A stretch of 64,000 nucleotides of DNA from Sphingopyxis jiangsuensis (lineage in GTDB: Bacteria; Pseudomonadota; Alphaproteobacteria; Sphingomonadales; Sphingomonadaceae). The notes under the pieces are model-generated. The model saw only the letters and a program-made list of their open reading frames with translations, searched no databases and had not been told where the DNA came from. The stretch is taken from contig NZ_JAERPO010000001.1 of the NCBI RefSeq assembly GCF_016734905.1, positions 930,001-994,000 of the forward strand. The letters are read 5' to 3'. The translations under genes were made by a program, and so were the position numbers. Positions 36,289 through 44,629 of this stretch are shown here, in pieces. Positions within the stretch are counted from its first letter, which is position 1; each line of letters opens with the position of its first letter.

Positions 36289-36798
36289 TCAGGCGCGATA
36301 GGTCCGGCTGTTGCCCGCTCGATCGAATGCCATGACCTCAAAGGGATCGATGGTTCCGTCCGCCATTTCCATACCCGGCGAACCGCGCGGCATCCCCGGA
36401 ACTGCGAGCCCGACAATGCCGCGCGGCCTATCATCGATCAATTTTGCTACATGCGGCATCGGGACATGCCCTTCGATGGCATAGTCACCGATAATCGCGG
36501 TGTGGCACGACGCGAGATCGGCCGGAACTCCATAGCGCGTTTTGACCGCCGTCATATCCGCCCGGTTGACGACTTCGACGCGGTAGCCTGCGACGCGCGC
36601 GATTTCGGCCCAGTCTTCGCAGCAGCTGCAACCGGGGTCGCGGTAGACGAGCATCGCCTTGCCGGCGCCATCGTCGGATGCACCGCCATCGCGCGCGCCG
36701 GCATCCGCCGCCATGCCGCGGTTGCATCCGGCGAGCGTCGCGCCGGCAATTAGGGTGCCGAAAAGGACAAGCTTCCGCCTGTCATAGACCAAGGTCAA
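36289..36798 (-). CDS. DUF411 metal-binding lipoprotein
   Basis: About 169 residues. A lipoprotein signal ends LAGC (Cys25). The DUF411 hallmark DPGCSCCEDWAEIARVAGY follows, then a second conserved patch LASCHTAIIGDYAIEGHVP. These cysteines and histidines are likely copper ligands; family members are found with cop genes. There is no ATG in a sensible place: the start is probably the TTG at 36798, behind GGGAG, or the TTG six bases later. It lies 36 bases after copB and is probably in the same transcript. Confidence 0.82.
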   Translation of the reverse strand: MTLVYDRRKLVLFGTLIAGATLAGCNRGMAADAGARDGGASDDGAGKAMLVYRDPGCSCCEDWAEIARVAGYRVEVVNRADMTAVKTRYGVPADLASCHTAIIGDYAIEGHVPMPHVAKLIDDRPRGIVGLAVPGMPRGSPGMEMADGTIDPFEVMAFDRAGNSRTYRA

Positions 36799-36834
36799 AG
36801 CCTAACTCCCTGCCAGCCGAATCGACATGATGTG

Positions 36835-37950
36835 TCAGAACCAGGCACGCACCCCGACAACGAAACTCGTGCTTTCCACGCTTTCGCCGGCAAGGCGCGC
36901 GAAGCGGGCCGTGTCGCCGAACTTCCGGCTCCATTCGACGCCGATATAAGGCGCAAATTCGGGCACGATCGCATAGCGCAGGCGAAGTCCGAGCTCGACG
37001 TCGGAGAGACCCGATCCGATGCCGTTCGCAGGCATGTCCTGAAGCGAAAAATTGGCCTCGATCGCGGGCTGCAGCACCAGCCGCTGCGTGATGCGCTGGT
37101 CATATTCGCCTTCGACCCGCGCGAGCACGTCACCCTTGTCGGACAGGAAGAGCGCGCCTTCGACTTCGAACCAATAGGGCGCGAGCCCTTCGATCGCGAG
37201 CGTCGCATAGCTACGGTCGGGGCCGCCCCCGAAATCCTGCCGCACGCCAGCCTGCGCATTGAAATAGGGGCCGATTGCACGGCTATAGAGCAGTTGCACC
37301 TCGCCCTCTTCGAGCCCTTCACCGATTTCGCTTTCGCCCTCGCTCTTGATCGTCAGCCGGTCGATGTCGTTGCCGTACCAGGCTTCGCCTTCCCAACTGA
37401 GCCCGTCGTGGCCCTTGCGCGCCTGATACTCGAAATCGAGATTGATGAAGCCAAAAGTCTGGGCGCCATTTTCTTTCATCATCTGGTGGCGCGAATGCTC
37501 CATTTCGGACGCTGGATAGATACGATCGGCATACCAGTCGGACGGCGGCGGCGGGGCCGGCGCATCGCCAGGGGGAAGATCGGTGCCGACCGCGGCTTCC
37601 CCATGTCCTTCGGTGATGGCTTCGCGGGGCGTGCAATGCCCCATCGCGGCATGTTCGGGGGTGCAAGCGCCGTTGGCCGGCATGGCGGCGTGCGCGCCAT
37701 CGTCCATATGTTCGCCGGGATCGGCTTGCATTTCGGTATCGCCATGCGCCCCATGGTGTTCGACATCGTTGTCCATGGTGCAATGACCCATCGCTGCATG
37801 CTCGGGCGTGCAACCAGACGCCCCGCCTTCGCGCGCGGGGGCCATTGGCGCCGAAGCGCCGTGCCGGGCATGCGGGTCCGCCTGCGCCGCGGCGGGCATT
37901 GCAAGCGCGAAAGCAGAGAAGCTCGCGAACAACAGGGAAGCGCGCCTCAT
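36835..37950 (-). CDS. copB: CopB, outer-membrane copper resistance protein
   Basis: 371 residues. Signal peptide 1-23, then a His/Met/Cys-rich periplasmic or surface region to about residue 130 with two copies of CTPEHAAMGHC. The PcoB/CopB beta-barrel domain follows (from DWYADRIYPASEMEHSRHQM) to the C-terminal phenylalanine (VVGVRAWF). CopB helps sequester or export copper across the outer membrane. The ATG at 37950 overlaps the copA oxidase stop by four bases. The same CTPEHAAMGHC unit occurs in the CopA oxidase just upstream. Confidence 0.92.
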   Translation of the reverse strand: MRRASLLFASFSAFALAMPAAAQADPHARHGASAPMAPAREGGASGCTPEHAAMGHCTMDNDVEHHGAHGDTEMQADPGEHMDDGAHAAMPANGACTPEHAAMGHCTPREAITEGHGEAAVGTDLPPGDAPAPPPPSDWYADRIYPASEMEHSRHQMMKENGAQTFGFINLDFEYQARKGHDGLSWEGEAWYGNDIDRLTIKSEGESEIGEGLEEGEVQLLYSRAIGPYFNAQAGVRQDFGGGPDRSYATLAIEGLAPYWFEVEGALFLSDKGDVLARVEGEYDQRITQRLVLQPAIEANFSLQDMPANGIGSGLSDVELGLRLRYAIVPEFAPYIGVEWSRKFGDTARFARLAGESVESTSFVVGVRAWF

Positions 37951-39731
37951 GCTGCATCCTCCCGCGGGCGAACGCTCACGACGCGCATCATTCCGGCGTG
38001 CATATGATAGAGAAGGTGGCAGTGAAACGCCCAGTCGCCGAGCGCGTCGGCAGTGAAGTCGAAGGTTGCGATGCCGCCGGGCTGCACAATCACCGTATGC
38101 TTGCGCGGCGCATGGTCGCCCTTCCCCGTCACCAGCTCGAAAAAATGGCCGTGCAGGTGAATGGGGTGGCTCATCATCGAATCGTTGATCAGGTTCACGC
38201 GCACGCGCTCGCCCTCGATGAAGGGAATCGGCTCGTGATGGTCGGACATCTTCACGCCGTCGAACGACCACATGAAGCGCTCCATATTGCCGGTCAGATG
38301 GATGTCGAGCGACCGGTCTGGCGCACGGACATCGGGGTTGCGGTCGAGCGCGACCAGATGGTGATAGGTCAGCACCTCGTGTCCTACATCTTCGAGCCCC
38401 TGACCCGGTTCGCCCATGCGGTCGACCGGCATCGGCGAGATCGATTGCACGCTCGGGTCGCGCTTGACCTGCGGCGCGACATCGAAATCGCGCATGCTGT
38501 GATCCATACCGCCGTGCCCGCCATGTCCCATCGCGGCGTGATCCGGTTCGGACGCATCTGCGACCGTACAATGGCCCATCGCCGCATGCTCGGGCGTGCA
38601 GCCGGCATCGCCGCCCGACATTGCCCCCATGCCCATATCCTTCATCGTCGCGAGCGGGCGCGCGCGCAGCGCCGGAACGGGCGCGATCATACCCACCCGC
38701 GGTGTGAGCGTCGCGCGCGCCATGCCCGAACGGTCGTTGGCTTCGGCAACGAAGCTGTAGGCACGCTCCTCGACCGGCGTCACGATGACATCATAGGTCT
38801 CGGCGACACCGATCTGGAATTCGTCGATCTCGACCGGAACGACGTTGAGCCCGTCGGCCTGGACAACGGTCATCCGCAAGCCGGGGATGCGCACGTTGAA
38901 GATCGACATGGCCGACGCGTTGACGATGCGCAGCCGCACGCGCTCGCCCGGGGCGAAGAGCGCGGTCCAATTGTCGTGCGGCCCATAGCCATTGACGAGG
39001 AAGGTGTAGGTCGACCCGTTGACGTCGGCGACGTCGGTCGGGTCCATCCGCATCCGGCCCCACTCGACCCGCTCCTTGAGCGGCTGATCCTTGCCCGCGA
39101 GCAACCCCGACAGTGTCTGGCGCTGGCGATTGAAATGGCCCGGATTGACCTTCATCTTGCGAAAGATTTCCTCGGGCGCAAGCCGGCTGTGGTCGGACAG
39201 AACGATCACATGCTCGCGGTCGTGCGCGATGGGATCTGCGCCCGCGGGATCGATCACGATCGGTCCGTAGTGGCCGAGCTGCTCCTGCAATCCTGAATGG
39301 CTGTGATACCAATAGGTCCCCGACTGGACGACGGGGAACTCATAGACAAAGGTCGAGCGCGGCTTGATGCCGGGGAAACTGACCCCCGGCACCCCGTCCA
39401 TCTGGAAGGGCAGGATCAACCCGTGCCAGTGGATCGAGCTGTCTTCGTCGAGGTCGTTGATCACGGTAAGACGCGCCTGCTGTCCTTCGCGAAGGCGAAC
39501 GAGCGGCCCGGGAATCGTGCCGTTGATGCCGATCGCGCGGCTCAACTTGCCGTCGATCCGCATGGTCTGCCGCGCTATGCGCAGACGGATGTCATTACCC
39601 GAGACGGTCGGCAGCGTGGCGGCGAGCCCCGCCGAAACAGGCTGCGCCCAGGCCGGAAACCACGCGGCCATCGCTGCTGCGGCGCCGCCGCCCAATGCTC
39701 CGCTGACAAAGCGGCGTCGATCTATCTGCAT
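37947..39731 (-). CDS. copA: CopA/PcoA-type multicopper oxidase
   Basis: 594 residues exported by the Tat system (twin-arginine signal QIDRRRFVSGALGG). Copper-centre motifs are all present: HWHG, YWYHSHSG, HPIHLHGH and HCHLLYHMHAGM. A Met/His-rich insert at about residues 370-420 includes GCTPEHAAMGHC and DHAAMGHGGHGGMDHS, typical of copper-binding loops in PcoA-like oxidases. It oxidises Cu(I) in the periplasm. The start at 39731 is chosen for the Tat signal. It overlaps copB and follows the ECF sigma gene by 108 bases. The symbol is also used for the ATPase at 27.2 kb; they are unrelated. Confidence 0.95.
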   Translation of the reverse strand: MQIDRRRFVSGALGGGAAAAMAAWFPAWAQPVSAGLAATLPTVSGNDIRLRIARQTMRIDGKLSRAIGINGTIPGPLVRLREGQQARLTVINDLDEDSSIHWHGLILPFQMDGVPGVSFPGIKPRSTFVYEFPVVQSGTYWYHSHSGLQEQLGHYGPIVIDPAGADPIAHDREHVIVLSDHSRLAPEEIFRKMKVNPGHFNRQRQTLSGLLAGKDQPLKERVEWGRMRMDPTDVADVNGSTYTFLVNGYGPHDNWTALFAPGERVRLRIVNASAMSIFNVRIPGLRMTVVQADGLNVVPVEIDEFQIGVAETYDVIVTPVEERAYSFVAEANDRSGMARATLTPRVGMIAPVPALRARPLATMKDMGMGAMSGGDAGCTPEHAAMGHCTVADASEPDHAAMGHGGHGGMDHSMRDFDVAPQVKRDPSVQSISPMPVDRMGEPGQGLEDVGHEVLTYHHLVALDRNPDVRAPDRSLDIHLTGNMERFMWSFDGVKMSDHHEPIPFIEGERVRVNLINDSMMSHPIHLHGHFFELVTGKGDHAPRKHTVIVQPGGIATFDFTADALGDWAFHCHLLYHMHAGMMRVVSVRPREDAA

Positions 39732-39839
39732 TTTCTTCCCGACATTGTTGGTCTTATCCAGCCATACGCAGGCAACAAGGGCATCCCTCACCCGCGGCCC
39801 GAAATTGCCGCACGGTCGGCGGCTATCCGATTCCGGCGA

Positions 39840-40427
39840 TCACGCATCGCTATCCGCAGTTTCGTCCCCGCCAAGCAATTGCCTGAGCTTGCTCCGCGCC
39901 CGGTAGAGGCGCGTTTCCACGGTCTTTTCGCTGACCTGCAAAATTGCCGCCGTCTCGGCCTGGGTCGCCTCTTCGATACCCCGCAGGACAAGGACTTCGC
40001 GCAGCTTCTGCGGCAGTTCGGCAATGGCGCCGCGAACGCGTTCGAGCTCCAAGCGGGCGTCGGCCTCCATATCGGGGGCGGGCACATCGCTCGCGATATG
40101 ATGCGCCTCGTCGAGCGGAAACGCCCACGAGAAGAAAGCGCGCACCTTGCGCCTGCGCGCCCAATCGCGGCATTTGTTGATGGCGATCGTCGAAATCCAG
40201 ACCCGAAAGGGGCGGTCGCCGTCGTAGCGGTCGAGCGCCGCGAAGCCCGACACAAAAGTTTCCTGCGTCAGGTCGAGCGCCTCGTCGGCGTCGCCCGTAT
40301 GCCGCGCGATAAGCTGATAGACCGGTGCCTTGTATCGTCGGAGAAGTTCGCGGTGGGCGTCGTCACGGCCCGTCCGCGCCATCGCCGCCAGGTCCCGATC
40401 GCTCCTTTGCGCCAGGTCCGGACTCAC
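39840..40427 (-). CDS. ECF sigma factor (CnrH-like position)
   Basis: 195 residues with sigma region 2 (DADEALDLTQETFVSGFAAL, then FRVWISTIAINKCRDWARRR) and region 4 (LPQKLREVLVLRGIEEATQAETAAILQVSEKTVETRLYRAR). It lacks other sigma regions, as ECF factors do. Its ATG overlaps the stop of the CnrX-like sensor gene, and a small CnrY-like membrane gene precedes that, giving the cnrY-X-H order. It probably drives the copper block downstream and its own operon. Confidence 0.9.
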   Translation of the reverse strand: MSPDLAQRSDRDLAAMARTGRDDAHRELLRRYKAPVYQLIARHTGDADEALDLTQETFVSGFAALDRYDGDRPFRVWISTIAINKCRDWARRRKVRAFFSWAFPLDEAHHIASDVPAPDMEADARLELERVRGAIAELPQKLREVLVLRGIEEATQAETAAILQVSEKTVETRLYRARSKLRQLLGGDETADSDA

Positions 40428-40861
40428 CGCGCATCGGCGGTCAGCGCTTTGACCACGCTCTCGTCAAACTCCTGCGCCTGTTCGCGATTGAGAACCGCGC
40501 GCATCTCGAAAAGATGTTCGAGCGTTTCCTTCTGCAGCGTTCCCATGACATCATGCGTATGATCGATCGCTTCGGTCACACGCGGACCATAGCCCTGCTC
40601 GGCCTCGATCGCCTTGGCGAGCCGAATGTTCGAAGCGCGCATTTCCTGCTCGAGCGCATGGCGGCGCACGGCGAAATCCGCTTCGATCTTGTCGATCCGC
40701 GCCTTTTGCGCGGCCGTCAGCGTGATCCGGTCGTGCAGGACGGCGTGAAGCTCGGTTTCATTGGGGTTAGGGGTATCGGCAACGCGCTGACCAAGAAACA
40801 CTCCGGCGAAACAAGCGGCGAAAGCTACGGCTCCAACAAGGAGCAAGCGGCGCAGATTCAT
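40424..40861 (-). CDS. CnrX-like periplasmic metal sensor
   Basis: 145 residues with one N-terminal membrane anchor (5-24) and a helical hairpin periplasmic domain. His39, His43, Glu60, His116 and Met120 are present. From knowledge of C. metallidurans CnrX, the metal ligands are His42, His46, Glu63, His119 and Met123; the spacing is identical. So it is likely a metal-sensing partner that releases the anti-sigma protein when metal binds. Which metal it senses here is not known. It overlaps the sigma gene by four bases. Confidence 0.85.
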   Translation of the reverse strand: MNLRRLLLVGAVAFAACFAGVFLGQRVADTPNPNETELHAVLHDRITLTAAQKARIDKIEADFAVRRHALEQEMRASNIRLAKAIEAEQGYGPRVTEAIDHTHDVMGTLQKETLEHLFEMRAVLNREQAQEFDESVVKALTADAR

Positions 40862-40863
40862 GT

Positions 40864-41130
40864 TCAAGGCGCCTCGAGCAACGTAGAAGGCGCCAAAGCG
40901 CTTGCCGGACCAAAGGGGCTGAGCGGGCTCGCGGCAACCGCCGGCTGCGGAACGGCGCTCCCTGCAACCACGCCCGTACCAAGCGAGAAAAGTGCGACAA
41001 GCGCGACAAGGCGGCGCGTCGCCATCGCCTCCTCGCGGCGCAGGGCGAGCGCCGAGAGAATCCGGTCGTCGAGCGTGTCCAGCGCCGTCGGCGCAGCGAC
41101 CTTGCTCAATAGGCGCAGCTCTTTGTCCAT
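40864..41130 (-). CDS. CnrY-like single-pass anti-sigma protein
   Basis: 88 residues. A cytoplasmic N-terminus (about 1-37, including TLDDRILSALALRREEAMA) could bind the sigma factor; one membrane helix follows (39-57), then a proline/alanine-rich periplasmic tail. Sequence alone is not diagnostic. The call rests on length, topology and place directly upstream of the CnrX-like sensor and ECF sigma gene. The ATG lies 58 bases after the predicted ECF start site. Confidence 0.7.
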   Translation of the reverse strand: MDKELRLLSKVAAPTALDTLDDRILSALALRREEAMATRRLVALVALFSLGTGVVAGSAVPQPAVAASPLSPFGPASALAPSTLLEAP

Positions 41131-41193
41131 CGCTTGATCTCGTCAAACCTTCCCATCATGTCCATACGCACCGGCAAACGGCATCCCTCGCCA

Positions 41194-41221
41194 TGTCCGC
41201 CAAATTGTGCGCAAGGGTTAC
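41194..41221 (-). promoter_or_regulatory. Candidate ECF promoter of the sigma operon
   Basis: On the minus strand GTAACC (41221-41216) and CGGACA (41199-41194) are exactly 16 bases apart, a GTAACC/CG-type ECF promoter. It lies just upstream of the anti-sigma gene, as expected for autoregulation, and inside the divergent gap to copC. Confidence 0.5.
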
Positions 41222-41269
41222 AGACATCGATCGCGTATTAGCAGGACCGACATGCAATTGGAGATATTA

Positions 41270-41653
41270 ATGTTCCGGAACATCCTCCCCCCCGCGGCCG
41301 CCGCGCTTGCGCTTCTTGTCGCGCCAACCGCTGCCTACGCGCACGCAAAGCTTGTCAGCTCGACGCCCGCGGCCAATGCGACGGCAACAAAAGTGACCAA
41401 AGTCGAACTCAAGTTCAACGAAAAGCTCATCGCCTCAACGGTCAAGACCGAGCTCGTGATGACGGGCATGCCGGGAATGACCGACCACCCGCCGATGAAG
41501 ATCCCCTATACCTCGGCGATGGGGAAAGACGGCAAATCGATGACGCTGATGCTGAAGCGCCCGCTGGTGCCGGGTACCTACAAGGTGAAATGGTCCGCCG
41601 CCGGCGCCGATACGCATCGGATGGGCAGCGAGTTCAGCTTCACCGTCAAATAG
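41270..41653 (+). CDS. copC: CopC, periplasmic copper-binding protein
   Basis: 127 residues. Signal peptide 1-24 ends AYAHA, leaving the N-terminal His of mature CopC (HAKLVSSTPA) as Cu(II) ligand. A C-terminal ADTHRMGSEFSFTVK contributes Asp and His, as in other CopC proteins. A short Met-rich stretch (MTGMPGMTDHPPMK) sits mid-protein. The ATG at 41270 is chosen for the signal peptide. It is co-transcribed with copD four bases downstream and divergent from the sigma operon. Confidence 0.93.
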   Translation: MFRNILPPAAAALALLVAPTAAYAHAKLVSSTPAANATATKVTKVELKFNEKLIASTVKTELVMTGMPGMTDHPPMKIPYTSAMGKDGKSMTLMLKRPLVPGTYKVKWSAAGADTHRMGSEFSFTVK

Positions 41654-41657
41654 GTAC

Positions 41658-42623
41658 ATGGGCGACCCCATCCTGATCGGCATCCGGTTCGCGCTGTACG
41701 CGGACCTGATGCTGATCGCGGGGCTTGCGGCTTTTGCCCTACATGCGCTTGACGCCGACGAACGGCGGAATCCCGTGTTGACCGAACGAATCTGGCGCGC
41801 AGAACGATGGCTTTGCGTCGCCGGGCTTGCCGTATCGACGCTCGGCTTTGCGGTTCTCGCAGCGTCGATGTTCGGGGTGGGCATCCTTGATCTTGAAGCA
41901 GCGTCGGTCGGCGAGCTGATTGTTCAGACCGATATGGGGGTTGCCTGGCTGGCGAGAAACGCGGCGCTTCTGGTGGCGCTCGCCGCCACATTCAGCTTGC
42001 GGCAGCGCCCGACAGGTGCGGCCATTGTCGCAGCGACAGCCGGCGCATTTGCGCTCGCAAGCCTTGTATGGACGGGCCATGCCGGCGCCTCCGAAGGAGC
42101 TGGCGGATCGTTGCACCGCATAAGTGACATTGTACACATGATCGCAGCCGCCATTTGGGTCGGCGCGATTGCGGGCTTTCTTCTGTGGCTGGCGCCGAGA
42201 CCCGCTGCACCGGAGTCCCCAAGACTCGAAGTGGCGGGTCGCAGTCTCGAAAGATTTTCGCGAACAGGAACGATCTGCGTGCTCCTTATCGCTGCGACCG
42301 GGTTGATCAACACCCAGATGACTATTGGGATCCCGGGTCTTTCGAGCGCGCACGCATCGCCATATGGGCGACTGCTCCTCGCAAAGCTCATTCTCTTCTC
42401 GATCATGCTCGCCATCGCAGCAGCCAATCGGTGGCGATTGGTACCGGCACTCAAGCAATTTCAGGGCACCGCGTCGACACTGGGCTCCGCGCGAAGCCTG
42501 GCCAGCGAAGTTGCCGCATTGCGCCGAAGCCTGCTTGTCGAAGGTGGTGCTGCACTGACGATACTGGGACTGGTTGCCTGGCTGGGCACGTTGCCGCCTG
42601 GAACAGGAAGCAGCGGCAACTGA
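41658..42623 (+). CDS. copD: CopD, inner-membrane copper transport protein
   Basis: 321 residues with about eight membrane segments. Conserved histidines are visible in VWTGHAGASEGAG, LHRISDIVHMIAAAIWVGAI and ANRWRLVPAL. CopD works with periplasmic CopC in moving copper across the inner membrane. The start lies only four bases after the copC stop, so they form an operon. No gene follows on this strand; the next 100 bases enter broken plasmid DNA. Confidence 0.92.
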   Translation: MGDPILIGIRFALYADLMLIAGLAAFALHALDADERRNPVLTERIWRAERWLCVAGLAVSTLGFAVLAASMFGVGILDLEAASVGELIVQTDMGVAWLARNAALLVALAATFSLRQRPTGAAIVAATAGAFALASLVWTGHAGASEGAGGSLHRISDIVHMIAAAIWVGAIAGFLLWLAPRPAAPESPRLEVAGRSLERFSRTGTICVLLIAATGLINTQMTIGIPGLSSAHASPYGRLLLAKLILFSIMLAIAAANRWRLVPALKQFQGTASTLGSARSLASEVAALRRSLLVEGGAALTILGLVAWLGTLPPGTGSSGN

Positions 42624-42749
42624 CTGCCAGCAATGTCAGGGCAGCAGGACTCGCTACGACCTCGATGCGCGCTCAGAACATCGTCCTGCTGCAACGCCGA
42701 TCGGGAGCGGCAAGGTTCCGACGGCCAGATCGGCCGCCGCAATTGCGAG

Positions 42750-43274
42750 CTACTCCTCCGGCCTCGGCACCGCGCGCGCGTCGGTCTCGCCAATCGTCCG
42801 CTCGGCCATCCACTGCGGCACACCCCAACTTTCGGGAAGCGACCGCGCAATTGCGCCGGGAAGGAAGGACCAGAGAAGGATGCCGGCGATGAACCCGGCG
42901 ACGCCTACCTGGATCTGCCGCTGCTTCTGAGCCTGGGTACTGAGCGCGCGCGGCACATGGGACGCAACAGCCCGCGCCTGCCCGTCGAGTTCGCCGATCG
43001 CGCGTGCTATCTCGCTGCGCATGTCGCCGATGAGCCTCCGGTCCTCGGCACGAACCTCGACGGCGCGTTTCCCGAACTCGTCGGCCATCACCGCCGGGGT
43101 GAGCTGCAACGCGGGCTTGTCCGCAATATGAGCATGCCATTGATCGATCCGATCGAGACGCGCCTCGATCTTGCGAAGCGTCGGCGCGTAGTCGGGCAGC
43201 TTCTCCTTCGCGGCCGTGAGGCCTTCAATCGCCGCGTGCAGGAGCGATACTTCGTCGCGCAGCTTGTCGAAATA
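42750..43274 (-). pseudogene. DUF6118-family gene lacking its N-terminal end
   Basis: The last ~175 codons match what I know of DUF6118 proteins of sphingomonad plasmids: FDKLRDEVSLLHAAIEGLTA, then QLTPAVMADEFGKRAVEVRAEDRR, one membrane segment (VGVAGFIAGILLWSFLPGAIA), and SLPESWGVPQWMAERTIG at the end. Upstream of about 43274 the frame stays open for 128 codons but shows no family sequence and no usable start near the conserved part. I read it as a decayed, N-terminally truncated gene; a very different start cannot be fully excluded. Confidence 0.65.
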
Positions 43275-43831
43275 ATCGCGCCGTCCGCACTTTTGCGGGG
43301 GCCCGCGCCGGTCCAGGTCAGATCGCCCGTCGCCGGGATGGTGCTGCTGCGCAGCAGGGACGAGGGCGGCTCGGTGGAGAATGGACGTCGATAAGCAAGC
43401 AAGCCGCCCCTCTCGCTTACGCTCGCCCGAAAATCCGTAATCGCCGATCGGCGTTAAAGAGTCCTGCACCCGACAGTCCCATATCGAAGCGTCAAGCGTG
43501 CGGGGCGCTAAATTCGCAGGCATTCGCACCGCAATCTGCTCGCGCCGCGCCGATTGTCGCAGCGTCGAGACGAACGCGGCCCTAAGCTGACCGCAGCAGT
43601 TCACCGCCGGATGCAGACACCGCGACCCGTCTGCAACCGGCGGCGGGGGCGATGGCACGCCATCGCGGGGCGGCGCGAGACACTCGCGCCGCCCTTCTTC
43701 TTACGGCGTGCCGATGCCGCCTGTGGCGGCGGCGCGCCCCCAGCGAATATCGCCGCGCCGGTAGCCAAGGCCGGCGCGACAATTTCAGCGCGCACAAAAT
43801 GGGCGGGCGACCGAAGCCGCCCTCCCTGCCC
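43275..43831. other. Spacer between two plasmid-gene remnants
   Basis: GC-rich DNA with small open frames on both strands that look like shadow coding (Arg/Ala/Ser-rich, no Shine-Dalgarno). The short inverted stretches around 43640-43700 (GATGGCACGCCATC) are the only structure seen. I support no gene here. Confidence 0.5.
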
Positions 43832-44599
43832 TCACGCCGCAAGCGGCGTCTCCTCGTCAACCGACGCGCAATCCTGCTCGACCGGATCGGCATCGGCGCT
43901 CGCAGAAAGCGCGAACGCCACCCGCGCCGCCGCCTTCACGCTGCCGACCCCGCCACGCGACGTGTAGGCGGCGGGCGGAAACGCCATCCATTGCGGCACC
44001 CACGGCTCGGCCTTGGCGCGCCCGTTGGTCCCCGCAAGGCAATCGGCGATGATCGTCTTCAAGGCCTTCGCCTTCTCACCGGCGTTCGCCGCCGCTACCT
44101 CGGCGCCTGCGACCTCGCCGGTGATGGCGAGCAGCACTTCGCGGTCGCGCAGCTGGTCGAAGAACGCCGCGTCGGCTTGCCAATGCTTGCGCATATCGGT
44201 GCCGAGATGAAGACCGATCATCTCGACCGCCTCGCTGCCCGCCGCCAAGGTCTCGCCCATGACGATCGCCACGATCTCCATAACCACCGGATCGGGGAGT
44301 TCGAGCAGCCGCGCGAACAGCGGCGCGAAAGGGGGCCGGTCGAAACCCTTGCCGGTTTCGGTGTGCGCGAAGTTGTTCCCGATCTGGACCCTTGTGATCG
44401 ACCACTTCCCCGCCCGATTTCTGACGGCAAAGGGATTGGTTTCACGCGGATTTTGTAGCCCATCCGGCGCTTGATGGATAGCTGTTCCGTCAAAAATTCC
44501 TGTCCTCAAACTGGCGCATTTGTAGCAGATGGCCATCCGGTGCCGTGGAACTACACTCCAAATGCAGAAGCGGTTCGATGCTCGCTGGGCCGCTTCCAA
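43832..44599 (-). pseudogene. C-terminal fragment of a plasmid-type ParB-like protein
   Basis: From about 44338 to the stop the translation (FAPLFARLLELPDPVVMEIV, IVMGETLAAGSEAVEMIGLH, then FFDQLRDREVLLAITGEVAG, EPWVPQWMAFPPAAYTSRGG) matches the C-terminal domain of large ParB-like partition proteins of sphingomonad plasmids, as far as I can recall them. The nuclease/HTH domains that should precede it (several hundred residues) are missing; the first ~87 codons are unrelated. So this is a truncated remnant. Whether it is expressed is unknown. Confidence 0.6.
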
Positions 44600-44629
44600 T
44601 CGATCAGGCTTGGTACGAAATCGGTTGCC

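Noticed and set aside
43088..43402. Alternative frame as the missing N-terminus of the DUF6118 gene
   Set aside because: Its translation is Ser/Arg-rich and shows no DUF6118 sequence; a single frameshift would not restore a start.
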